This document shows, piece after piece, positions 42,650 to 50,734 of a stretch of DNA of 64,000 bases (positions are counted from its first letter, which is position 1; every line of letters begins with the position of its first letter). The translations under genes were made by a program, and so were the position numbers. This DNA is from Pedobacter steynii (GTDB taxonomy: Bacteria; Bacteroidota; Bacteroidia; Sphingobacteriales; Sphingobacteriaceae): positions 5,208,001 to 5,272,000 of the forward strand of contig NZ_CP017141.1 in NCBI RefSeq assembly GCF_001721645.1, read 5' to 3'. Under the pieces are notes generated by a model. That model saw only the letters and a list, made by a program, of their open reading frames with translations. It made no database searches and was not told the origin of the DNA.

Positions 42650-44053
42650 ATGAAGATGAAAAAGATATACCTGGTTTTAACGGTCATCAGTCTGGTGATG
42701 AGTTCAGGATGTAAGAAATATATTGATGTAAATAATGATCCCAACAGGCCGATCAGCGTGACGGAACCTTTAATGCTGGCACCGATTGAAATGCTGATCT
42801 CCCAGAATATCAATGCTGCAGGGGACGGAAATCTAAGCATTGTTTTGCAGCAATACCTGCAGGTGATTGCGCTGAATCAGGTGGCCCCGAACTTCGGTAC
42901 CTACCTGATGTACAGTCAGGATATGGATGGCGACTGGAACAATATGTATGTCAGGACACTGAATAACCTGTCTATCCTTAAGGTGAAAGCAGCTGCAAAC
43001 GGCAATTTTAATTATTCGGGGATTGCTAAAATTTTAACGGCTTATTGTTTAGGGACAGCAACTGATGCCTGGGGAGATATTCCTTACTCGACGGCTTTTG
43101 CAGGCAAAGACAACCTCACACCGGTATACGATAGTCAGGAGTCTATATACAAGCAAATCAACAGTTTGTTAGAGGATGGGATTGCAGATATCGCTAAACA
43201 GGGAGGCATTAAGCCTGGTAGCGACGACTATTTCTATAATGGCGAGATGGAAAAATGGACGAAGCTGGCTTATACCTTAAAGGCGCGTTACCTGATGCAC
43301 CTCACTAAAGCTCCGGGCTATAATGCAGCAACCCAGGCGCAGCTGGCTTTAACAGCCCTGACCAATGGGATGACCGGAAATGCGGACGACCTGAAAATGA
43401 TCTTTGTAGGAACTCCGGGTACAGAGAACCCATGGCAGCAAAATTTCCTTCCGGCCAGTACTTTGGTGCTCGGAGATACTTTTGTAAACGGGTTTAAAAC
43501 AAGAAATGATCCGAGGTTAAGTAAAATGGTGGCACCGGCAAAAGAAACAGGACTTTATACGGGTAGGGAAGCAGGGCTGAACGAAATCGGTAGTCTGGAA
43601 TCGTATTCTATTCCGGCAGCTTTTTATGCTGCGCCCAGTGCTTTTAATTACCTGGTGAATTATACCGAAGCCTTGTTTTTAAAAGCAGAGGCGAACTTAA
43701 TCATCTCAGGTGCGGCAGCAGCTCAGCCCATATATGCGGAGGCGGTCAGGACCCATATGACAAAAGTTGGGGTGAGTACCCTTGATGCGAATGCTTACCT
43801 GATCAGTCGTGGGAACCTGAGCTCAGCAAATGCATTGAGGCTGATTATAGAAGAAAAATCCATTTCGAACTTCCTGAATGCTGAGAATTATACAGACTGG
43901 CGCCGTACCGGATTTCCGGTATTAACAAAGGTTAAAAATGCGCTGTCGGAAATTCCGCGCAGGGTATTGTATCCGAATACGGAGATGATCTCCAATCCGC
44001 AACCGCAACAGAATGCAAAATTAACGGATAGGGTATGGTGGGATAAAAACTAA
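42650..44053 (+). CDS. SusD/RagB-type nutrient-binding lipoprotein
   Basis: 467 residues. Lipobox ending SSGCKKYIDVNNDPNRP, the SusD-like_2 type start. Helical TPR-like repeats, with LIYEEKS-type end replaced by LRLIIEEKSISNFLNAENYT and WRRTGFPVLTKV near the C terminus, and VWWDKN at the end. Caps the SusC barrel on the cell surface. Ends at a strong terminator. Confidence 0.92.
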   Translation: MKMKKIYLVLTVISLVMSSGCKKYIDVNNDPNRPISVTEPLMLAPIEMLISQNINAAGDGNLSIVLQQYLQVIALNQVAPNFGTYLMYSQDMDGDWNNMYVRTLNNLSILKVKAAANGNFNYSGIAKILTAYCLGTATDAWGDIPYSTAFAGKDNLTPVYDSQESIYKQINSLLEDGIADIAKQGGIKPGSDDYFYNGEMEKWTKLAYTLKARYLMHLTKAPGYNAATQAQLALTALTNGMTGNADDLKMIFVGTPGTENPWQQNFLPASTLVLGDTFVNGFKTRNDPRLSKMVAPAKETGLYTGREAGLNEIGSLESYSIPAAFYAAPSAFNYLVNYTEALFLKAEANLIISGAAAAQPIYAEAVRTHMTKVGVSTLDANAYLISRGNLSSANALRLIIEEKSISNFLNAENYTDWRRTGFPVLTKVKNALSEIPRRVLYPNTEMISNPQPQQNAKLTDRVWWDKN

Positions 44054-44057
44054 GCTT

Positions 44058-44098
44058 AAAAAAAGAACCTGTTTCCATCCCGAACAGGTTCTTTTTTT
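44058..44098. terminator. Bidirectional terminator between susD and rocD
   Basis: 16-bp perfect stem (left arm AAAAAAAGAACCTGTT at 44058-44073, right arm 44083-44098) with a 9-nt loop and T runs on both strands. Confidence 0.92.
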
Positions 44099-44103
44099 AA
44101 TTT

Positions 44104-45363
44104 CTAAGCCACACTGAGCAATGATCGCTCGATAATGTCCAGGCTTTCAATAATTTGTTCTTCCGTAATCACCAATGGGGGAGCGAAACGGATTTTATTT
44201 CCATGAGTAGGTTTTGCAAGTAAGCCATTCTCTTTAAACTTCATGCAGATGTTCCAGGCCATATCAGATTCTTCTGCGCAATTGATGACAATTGCATTCA
44301 ATAATCCTTTACCTCTTACCGATTGGATCAGGTCTGTTTTTGTGGCAATATTTTCTAATCCTGCCCTGAACAGTTTTCCAAGTCTATCCGCATTTTCGGC
44401 AAGATTTTCATCTATGACTACCTGTAAGGCCTCTTTCGAAACGGCACAGGCCAAAGGATTTCCTCCATAGGTTGAGCCATGTTCGCCAGGCTTAATGGTG
44501 AGCATGATCTCGTCGTTAGCCAGCACTGCTGAAACCGGTAATACCCCGCCTGAAATGGCTTTCCCCAGTATCAGAATATCCGGCTGGTTGCTTTTATCTT
44601 CAGAATTAACATCGTAGGTAGCCAGCATGCTTCCGGTACGTGCAATTCCAGTCTGGATTTCATCAGCTATGAACAAGACATTGTAAGCCTGACAAAGGGC
44701 TTTAATGCGTACCAGGTAGTCGGCATCTGGTACCACTACGCCGGCTTCACCCTGAATGGGCTCCACGATAAAACCCGCAATATTTTTATCTGCTTTTAAC
44801 AAGGCTTCAAAAGCCTCCACATCATTGTAAGGAACATGAGTGATTCCACCTACAAAGGGACCAAAGTCTTTCTTTGCGCTTTCATCGTTAGAGGCGGAGA
44901 TGACAGAAATGGTCCTGCCATGAAAATTTCCTTCGGCAAAGACAATCTTTGCCTGATCCGGGCTGATGCCTTTGATCTGGTAAGCCCATTTTCTGCAAAG
45001 TTTCATCGCCGTTTCCACTGCTTCCACTCCGGAATTCATGATCAATGATTTATCATAACCAAAGAGGTTACAGACGAATTCTTCAAAATCACCCAATTTG
45101 TCGCTATGAAATGCCCTGGAAGTCAGGGTAAGTTCTTCAGCCTGTTCTTTAAGTGCGTTGATGATCCTCGGGTGACAATGCCCCTGGTTCACAGCTGAAT
45201 AGGCGGAAAGAAAATCATAATACCTCATTTCTTCAACATCCCAAACGAAGACGCCTTTTCCTTTTTTAAGGACAACAGGCAGAGGATGGTAATTATGTGC
45301 ACCATATCTTTCTTCTTTTTCTATTAGCTCCTCGCTTTTGCTTAAATTTGCTGAAATTTTCAT
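44104..45363 (-). CDS. rocD: Ornithine--oxo-acid transaminase
   Basis: 419 residues, class-III aminotransferase. Motifs: GAHNYHPLPVVLKKGKGVFV, FLSAYSAVNQGHCHPRI, NSGVEAVETAMKLCRKWAYQ, LFIADEIQTGIARTG and the PLP Lys in LILGKAISGG. Converts ornithine and 2-oxoglutarate to glutamate semialdehyde, in arginine and ornithine breakdown. Divergent from an Lrp-family regulator that likely controls it. Confidence 0.93.
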   Translation of the reverse strand: MKISANLSKSEELIEKEERYGAHNYHPLPVVLKKGKGVFVWDVEEMRYYDFLSAYSAVNQGHCHPRIINALKEQAEELTLTSRAFHSDKLGDFEEFVCNLFGYDKSLIMNSGVEAVETAMKLCRKWAYQIKGISPDQAKIVFAEGNFHGRTISVISASNDESAKKDFGPFVGGITHVPYNDVEAFEALLKADKNIAGFIVEPIQGEAGVVVPDADYLVRIKALCQAYNVLFIADEIQTGIARTGSMLATYDVNSEDKSNQPDILILGKAISGGVLPVSAVLANDEIMLTIKPGEHGSTYGGNPLACAVSKEALQVVIDENLAENADRLGKLFRAGLENIATKTDLIQSVRGKGLLNAIVINCAEESDMAWNICMKFKENGLLAKPTHGNKIRFAPPLVITEEQIIESLDIIERSLLSVA

Positions 45364-45382
45364 AATTGACTGTTTATTAGTG

Positions 45383-45403
45383 CAAATATAATAATATTTA
45401 TTA
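45383..45403 (-). promoter_or_regulatory. rocD promoter -7 element with AT-rich palindrome
   Basis: On the minus strand TATATTTG (45383-45390) lies 20 bp upstream of the rocD start. TAATAATATTTATTA (45389-45403) is an inverted repeat with a 3-bp centre overlapping it, fitting the AT-rich sites bound by Lrp-type proteins. Confidence 0.5.
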
Positions 45404-45470
45404 TTTTGTGTTTTAAATAAAGTGAATTTGACTTTTTGATTGGCGGAAATAAAATAACTTTAGCAGAAGT

Positions 45471-45923
45471 ATGGACCACATTGATGAATTTGACATCCAA
45501 ATATTAAAACAACTGGAAATAGATGGACGAATGGCTTATTCGGCTATCGCAACCACGCTTGGCGTATCCAACACCATGGTTCATCAGCGGATATCCAGGT
45601 TAACCGAACAGGGTATCTTAACCGGGATTAAACCTGTTCTGGACGAGAAGAAGATTGGGTACGACTGGGGCGCTTTTACCGGGATTACACTCGAAAAAGA
45701 CCATGATTCCAACCGGATTATTGAAGAGTTAAAGAAAATTCCGGAGATTACGGAGTGTTATTATATTAGCGGTACGTATACTTTATACCTGAAAATCATT
45801 GCCAAAAATCATGAGCACATGAGGCAAATTCTCTATGAAAAAATCGACAATATCCCCGGTATTGCCAAAACAGACTCTATCATGGAATTGGGCTGTGCAT
45901 TTAAAAGAAATATCATCCTGTAA
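45471..45923 (+). CDS. Lrp/AsnC family regulator
   Basis: 150 residues. HTH (DEFDIQILKQLEIDGRMAYS, AIATTLGVSNTMVHQRISRL) then a RAM/ACT-like domain (YDWGAFTGITLEKDHDSNRI, EITECYYISGTYTLYLKIIA). Divergent from rocD across 107 bp; probable amino-acid-sensing control of ornithine use. Confidence 0.9.
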   Translation: MDHIDEFDIQILKQLEIDGRMAYSAIATTLGVSNTMVHQRISRLTEQGILTGIKPVLDEKKIGYDWGAFTGITLEKDHDSNRIIEELKKIPEITECYYISGTYTLYLKIIAKNHEHMRQILYEKIDNIPGIAKTDSIMELGCAFKRNIIL

Positions 45924-46087
45924 AAGGCTTAATCCAGCCTAAAGAACGAAAAGTAAAAATTATGCCGCGAATATGTGGTATAATTTTTTATTTTCATTTG
46001 CCGCATTTATCTTTGGGGTAGATCGTTTCAATCATCCCCAATGTGACATGGTCCAACACAAACCCGTGGTTTTGCCACGATATCTTA

Positions 46088-46804
46088 ATGGATACCATGA
46101 AATTAAACTTATCAAATAAGGATTTCTGCATATACCTGATTACTCAGTTTCCGTTCGCTGTGGACGATGAAAAGGAAATGATGTTGTCTGATTATATGAT
46201 GGAAAATTTTAACATGCCCTCTGAAGAGTGGTGTAAAGAACTATCAGGTCTTACTGATGAAAACGGATTAGAGGAAGATCCATGGTATGGCTATACCTAT
46301 GTACATGAGATCAATGATCAGGTGACCCTGTTTGCTGAATTTCATGCCTACAATACCGTTTATTTTTTTAACGACATCTACTTAGGAAACACAGGTGGAC
46401 ATTTTCATCTGTCTCTCTTTAGCTGGACTGAGCTAAAAGAAATCATCGCAAATGACAAATCGGAGTTGTCGCCCTTGTTTTTATTGCTGCTTCCGCTAAC
46501 CATTGGAAATGAATCCGAAAGGGAGGAAATTGAAAGCAGGATCCTGGATTGCTTAAAACAGACTGCACTGGAGCTAAATGAAGATCAATTGGACCAGATG
46601 ACCAGACTGATGGTCAGGCACCTCATTTTCCAGGACAGGGAGAAAAATATATTGACCCATCAGGAGCATCTTGGCCTGGTAACCTGCCGTAATCATTCGG
46701 AAAGAAACCTGAAACAGGTGGATGAAGACCTCATCAAAATCAATGAAATCATCAGCCTGGCAACGGGCCCTGTTAATGGCAGTGGCTGGTTTGCCATGAG
46801 ATAA
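46088..46804 (+). CDS. Probable Imm19-like immunity protein
   Basis: About 239 residues; ATG at 46088 or 46097 is preferred over a GTG at 46043. Acidic protein with EEDPWYGYTYVHEINDQVTL, EFHAYNTVYFFNDIYLGNTG and GHFHLSLFSWTELKEI, a pattern I associate with the Imm19 family found beside polymorphic toxins. No toxin gene is adjacent, so it would be an orphan immunity gene. The family match is from memory. Ends at a 42-nt palindromic terminator. Confidence 0.6.
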   Translation: MDTMKLNLSNKDFCIYLITQFPFAVDDEKEMMLSDYMMENFNMPSEEWCKELSGLTDENGLEEDPWYGYTYVHEINDQVTLFAEFHAYNTVYFFNDIYLGNTGGHFHLSLFSWTELKEIIANDKSELSPLFLLLLPLTIGNESEREEIESRILDCLKQTALELNEDQLDQMTRLMVRHLIFQDREKNILTHQEHLGLVTCRNHSERNLKQVDEDLIKINEIISLATGPVNGSGWFAMR

Positions 46805-46810
46805 GATGTT

Positions 46811-46852
46811 AAAAGAAGCACCTGTTCAGGATCCTGAACAGGTGCTTCTTTT
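46811..46852. terminator. Bidirectional terminator, perfect 42-nt palindrome
   Basis: Left arm AAAAGAAGCACCTGTTCAGG (46811-46830), centre AT, right arm its complement (46833-46852). Both ends give T runs. Separates the Imm19-like gene from the convergent DUF5777 gene. Confidence 0.9.
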
Positions 46853-47799
46853 TAATGTGCAAATGAGAATCTTCTGGATATGCTGAATCCCCAGCGGTAC
46901 TGGCCTTTTAGCCAAGAGCTGGTGGTTTGCGGAATATACTGCATCTCCTGAATGCCTGTTGCATTTGTAAAGTTCAGGTGGAATACGTGTCCTCCGGTTT
47001 CCATTTCCAGTCCTACACCCAAGGGGTTGTAAAATTTTGTGGCACTGACCTTTTCGAGATAGGCTTTGTCGGACTTGTTCCGGAATGGCAGAAAGTAATC
47101 TACCACAAGGGCCATCCGGCGACTGAACTTCAACCTTCCGCCAGCACCAATCGCAAACATATCATTCTGATCACGGAAGGCGGTAAAATTCCGGTGTACA
47201 TAACTTGGTGTAAGCGTAAAAGACAGATTGGGACTGAATTTCTTAGCCAGGATGATTTGTGCCACCCAATTCTGGCGGTCTTTAAAGCCATCATAGGCGA
47301 TAGGCGAGGCAGGGTCATCCTTGTTTGCAGCTACGGCTGCAATGGTATTGCTGCCAAACAGTGTAACCGCAAATGGAATGCGGTTGTCTGTAGTTTGCTG
47401 AAGTAAACGATATTTCAGGCTTCCTTCATAGAGTTGTTGTACCGCTGTTGCGCCTTTTGCCCTGGCCAGGCCTATGGTCAGGTTATCGGTAAGGCCATAT
47501 TCAAATCCGATGCGCACGTCTGTTGAGGCATCTAATCCGAAAAACTTCCGGATTCCTCCGTTGCTTCCTGCGATATCGCCAAATCGGTGGTCGACCTTAA
47601 AATCGAGCTCGTTCTTGTAAAGCGTTTCATTGGTATGCCCGTTGATCAGCTTGGTAGATTTGAAGGTAGCGCTTACTTTTTCCTTATCGGCAGCCGGAGC
47701 TGCCAGTTCTTTTTCCAGTTCTTCCTGGGCAAATGTGGTTTGGGCACTGAACAATAACAGGGCGGAAAGGGCGAATAATTTTGATGTTTTTATCTTCAT
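46852..47799 (-). CDS. DUF5777 outer-membrane beta-barrel protein
   Basis: 315 residues with a signal peptide ending TTFAQ. The mature protein is an alternating beta-strand barrel (FKSTKLINGHTNETLYKNEL, IGFEYGLTDNLTIGLARAKG, GGRLKFSRRMALVVDYFLPF) ending SISRRFSFAH. Function unknown; in Bacteroidota it occurs beside YceI and cytochrome c genes. Its start overlaps the YceI stop by 1 bp. Confidence 0.82.
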   Translation of the reverse strand: MKIKTSKLFALSALLLFSAQTTFAQEELEKELAAPAADKEKVSATFKSTKLINGHTNETLYKNELDFKVDHRFGDIAGSNGGIRKFFGLDASTDVRIGFEYGLTDNLTIGLARAKGATAVQQLYEGSLKYRLLQQTTDNRIPFAVTLFGSNTIAAVAANKDDPASPIAYDGFKDRQNWVAQIILAKKFSPNLSFTLTPSYVHRNFTAFRDQNDMFAIGAGGRLKFSRRMALVVDYFLPFRNKSDKAYLEKVSATKFYNPLGVGLEMETGGHVFHLNFTNATGIQEMQYIPQTTSSWLKGQYRWGFSISRRFSFAH

Positions 47800-48344
47800 T
47801 ACTTTTTAGCTAAATAGGTGGCCTGAATACGGACTTCAACGGATTCAGCGATATTTTTAAATACAAGTTTTGGGATCTCAATGTTATGATCAGCGATTTT
47901 CACTTTGAAGACCGCGCTGGCATTTAGGGTGCCTTTACTCACTACCAGATCAGCCTGGGTTTTATAGGCCTTGCTGATCCCATGGATGTTCAGGTTACCT
48001 TCTATGGTTACCTTGTATGTTCCATCAGCAGCCAGGTTGATCGGTTCTTTAATCGTTCCCTTAAATTCTGATACCGGATATTTTTCGGACTCCATATAAT
48101 TCTCATTGAAATGTTCCTGCATCAGTTTCTTTTTAAACTGAAAGGAGGTGTTCTTTACTTTGAAAATGATGTTGCCCGATTTGGTGTCGATAACGGAACC
48201 TCCGGTGGCACTTTTTCCCTCAATATCTTCCATCACCGTGCTGGAAAAAAAAGATACTTTGGCGTTGTTGGAGATCAGGATTTGCTGTGCATTTACGGCA
48301 AAACTGATCAGGGTAAATACAATAAAAAGACAGGTGTTTTTCAT
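47799..48344 (-). CDS. YceI family lipocalin-like protein
   Basis: 181 residues, signal peptide ending FAVNAQ. YceI fold signatures: ISNNAKVSFFSSTVMEDIEG, YPVSEFKGTIKEP, GTYKVTIEGNLNIHGISKAY. YceI proteins bind isoprenoid or amide lipids in the periplasm. Middle gene of an operon after cytochrome c (11-bp gap). Confidence 0.9.
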   Translation of the reverse strand: MKNTCLFIVFTLISFAVNAQQILISNNAKVSFFSSTVMEDIEGKSATGGSVIDTKSGNIIFKVKNTSFQFKKKLMQEHFNENYMESEKYPVSEFKGTIKEPINLAADGTYKVTIEGNLNIHGISKAYKTQADLVVSKGTLNASAVFKVKIADHNIEIPKLVFKNIAESVEVRIQATYLAKK

Positions 48345-48355
48345 GGCAATTCAGG

Positions 48356-48742
48356 TTATTCAGGCATGTTATTATCGAACCATTCTTGTAAAGACTTCAG
48401 CTCTGCGGCAGATAGCGTTCCTCCCATAGGCATGGACTTATTGACCAATACCGCTTGCTGGATCCTGGTCTTATTGCTGGTAATGGAACTCAATCCGTTT
48501 AAGGTCCAGACTGCTGCTGCACCTCTTCCTGCACTGTGACATCCGGCACATTTGGTTTGAAAAAGCGCCTTTGCGAAATTGTTATAGGTCACTGATGTCC
48601 CTGGCTCTTCAGGGGGAGCCGGTGTTGGAACCATTTCGGCGGCTTGTCTTTTAGAACAGCTGAACAATAAGAGGTAGATTAAGGTCAGGGCCAGATAAAC
48701 GGGAACCTGCGTTCGCCAGGCAGTTTTGAATTTGATTTGCAT
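48356..48742 (-). CDS. Lipoprotein c-type cytochrome
   Basis: 128 residues. Lipobox in LLLFSCSKRQ, a Pro-rich linker, one heme site KCAGCHSAGRG (Cys65, Cys68, His69) and likely axial Met in SMPMGGTLSAAELKSLQEWF. A one-heme periplasmic or surface electron carrier. First gene of the YceI/DUF5777 operon. Confidence 0.88.
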   Translation of the reverse strand: MQIKFKTAWRTQVPVYLALTLIYLLLFSCSKRQAAEMVPTPAPPEEPGTSVTYNNFAKALFQTKCAGCHSAGRGAAAVWTLNGLSSITSNKTRIQQAVLVNKSMPMGGTLSAAELKSLQEWFDNNMPE

Positions 48743-48975
48743 AATAGAGGGGTTAGGGTTGAAAATGTGTTTTAATTATAAGTGATACGTGGAGCCTGAA
48801 ACAATGGTTGCTTACATTTTGAGATACCTTTCGGAAAATAAAATAATCAGCTGTATATCAGTTTGATAAGTTGATTAAAAAATATTTTCTTTGACCTGAG
48901 GCAACCTTTAGCTGAATTGATTCGTAAGAAGAGGTAGAAATGATCAGGTTAGCGAACGCAATTACATTTATATAG

Positions 48976-49563
48976 GTGCAGGAAATTATTAAGGGGTGTA
49001 TTCGGAAAGACAGGTCCAGTCAGTATCTGCTCTATAAAGAATTCTATGGCTACTGCATGGGTATCTGTAAGCGCTACGCCATAAATGATGTGGATGCGGC
49101 GGAGGTACTGAATACGGCATTTCTGAAGGTATTTAACCACATTGAAAAGTACGATGCGAACAAACCTTTTAAAGCCTGGATGGCTAAGATTATGGCCAAC
49201 ACCGCAATTGACCATTATCGTGCAAAGCTGAAATTTTCAATGCATGATGACATTAACGAATACGGGCATATTGGTCAGGGGGCAGCTGTTTACGACCAGC
49301 TGGCTTATGATGACCTTTTAAGTCTGATCCAAACCCTGTCTCCTGCATACCGGATTGTATTTAACCTGTATGCGATTGATGGATATTCACACGAGGAGAT
49401 TGCCGAAACTTTAAACATATCTGTAGGAACATCGAAATCAAATTTATCCAGGGCAAGGCAGAAACTACAGGAGAAACTGGCCACATACGATCAGTTCAGT
49501 TCCCGATTAAAAATCGCAATAGCGAACGATAAAAATATCAATGTAAATGAAAGACGAGCATAA
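48976..49563 (+). CDS. ECF-type sigma factor
   Basis: 195 residues from a GTG start. Region 2 (SQYLLYKEFYGYCMGICKRY, NTAFLKVFNHIEKYDANKPF, KAWMAKIMANTAIDHYR) and region 4 (LIQTLSPAYRIVFNLYAIDG, YSHEEIAETLNISVGTSKSN, LSRARQKLQEKL) are clear. The stop overlaps the start of the next gene by 17 bp, so the two are coupled; the partner is the likely anti-sigma factor. Confidence 0.9.
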   Translation: MQEIIKGCIRKDRSSQYLLYKEFYGYCMGICKRYAINDVDAAEVLNTAFLKVFNHIEKYDANKPFKAWMAKIMANTAIDHYRAKLKFSMHDDINEYGHIGQGAAVYDQLAYDDLLSLIQTLSPAYRIVFNLYAIDGYSHEEIAETLNISVGTSKSNLSRARQKLQEKLATYDQFSSRLKIAIANDKNINVNERRA

Positions 49564-50653
49564 CATAGACCAGTTGTTCAGGGCTGGACTAGGAGATCCA
49601 GAAATTCCTTTCCATGAAATGGATTGGGAGAAGATGTCCGAAAAGCTTGATGCATATGAGAAGAAACGTATTTTGCCAATCTGGTGGTTTGCCGGCGCAG
49701 GTATTGCGGCAACATTACTCGTATTCCTCTTTACCATTTTGCTGGAAGAAGAACCGGTAAACAAAAAAATGCTGAAAGCTAAAGTGCAGAATCCGGGTAA
49801 GGAAGCGGTAGCAGTGCCAGTACCGGCCCCGGCTGAGCTGGCTGTTAAGGATTGGAGCAGTACCAGGTCCGACCATCGGAGTAAGCCCGGTCTAAGCCAT
49901 AAAAATCAGGCTGAATTGCCTTCCGGAAACCTGATGCCGGTAAGCATGCTGACTGCTAAGGTTTCTTATTCCGGTTTAAGGCCATTTCAGGGAGATACGG
50001 TAAAATTCATTCCGATGAAAGTACATCAGGAAGGTATTGTTGTGAAGGCGCCCCGATATGCTGTGGTTAAACGTTCGGGTTTGTCGTTCAGCATTATGGC
50101 GGCTCCGGATATCTCCGGTACCGGTGCTAATGTTTCTCAGAAGATCAGTTCTAATATCGGTTTGATGGTCACCTATCCACTCAGCAATAAAATAAGTGTA
50201 AGTACCGGATTGATTTACGCCAAGAAGTTGTATAACTCAGCTGGTATTGCTGCAGCGGATAATGGATACGGGAATCAGGCCTGGGAGGTGAATGCGGATT
50301 GCCGGGTACTGGACATTCCGGTGAATGTTAATTATCAGGTGTTCAAAAAGCAAAAAATTGCAATAAGCCTGAATACAGGTTTATCAAGCTACCTGATGTT
50401 AAATGAACGTTATGAGCTCAGGAGTGGGCCTGATCGCAGTCTTTCAAGAGTGGAGGTAAGCAATAAAAACCAGCATATTCTGGGCATTGCCAACCTGTCT
50501 GTTAGTGTGGAGCGAAAGCTAAATTCGTCCATGAGTATAGGATTGCAGCCGTTTGTAAAGCTGCCGCTTACCGGAATAGGGAATTACGATGTAAAATTGA
50601 ATTCTACAGGTGTTTCGGTTTTTTTGAACTTCGGTAAACCGCGGATTAAGTAA
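49547..50653 (+). CDS. Anti-sigma-like membrane protein with C-terminal barrel-like region
   Basis: 368 residues. N-terminal 40 cytosolic residues (MKDEHNIDQLFRAGLGDPEI, PFHEMDWEKMSEKLDAYEKK), one membrane helix at about 42-65, a Pro/Ala/Lys linker, then beta-rich sequence (FSIMAAPDISGTGANVSQKI, IGLMVTYPLSNKISVSTGLI, NLSVSVERKLNSSMSIGLQP) typical of an outer-membrane barrel domain. The layout spans the envelope and is coupled to the ECF gene, so it probably holds the sigma factor at the membrane. No zinc anti-sigma motif seen. Confidence 0.7.
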   Translation: MKDEHNIDQLFRAGLGDPEIPFHEMDWEKMSEKLDAYEKKRILPIWWFAGAGIAATLLVFLFTILLEEEPVNKKMLKAKVQNPGKEAVAVPVPAPAELAVKDWSSTRSDHRSKPGLSHKNQAELPSGNLMPVSMLTAKVSYSGLRPFQGDTVKFIPMKVHQEGIVVKAPRYAVVKRSGLSFSIMAAPDISGTGANVSQKISSNIGLMVTYPLSNKISVSTGLIYAKKLYNSAGIAAADNGYGNQAWEVNADCRVLDIPVNVNYQVFKKQKIAISLNTGLSSYLMLNERYELRSGPDRSLSRVEVSNKNQHILGIANLSVSVERKLNSSMSIGLQPFVKLPLTGIGNYDVKLNSTGVSVFLNFGKPRIK

Positions 50654-50734
50654 ACCGGGAAAAAGTAAGAAAATCCATCATAATCGGAAATCAGTGCATT
50701 GACATGTTGTGCTGTGATGCTGATGTTTGTGATG

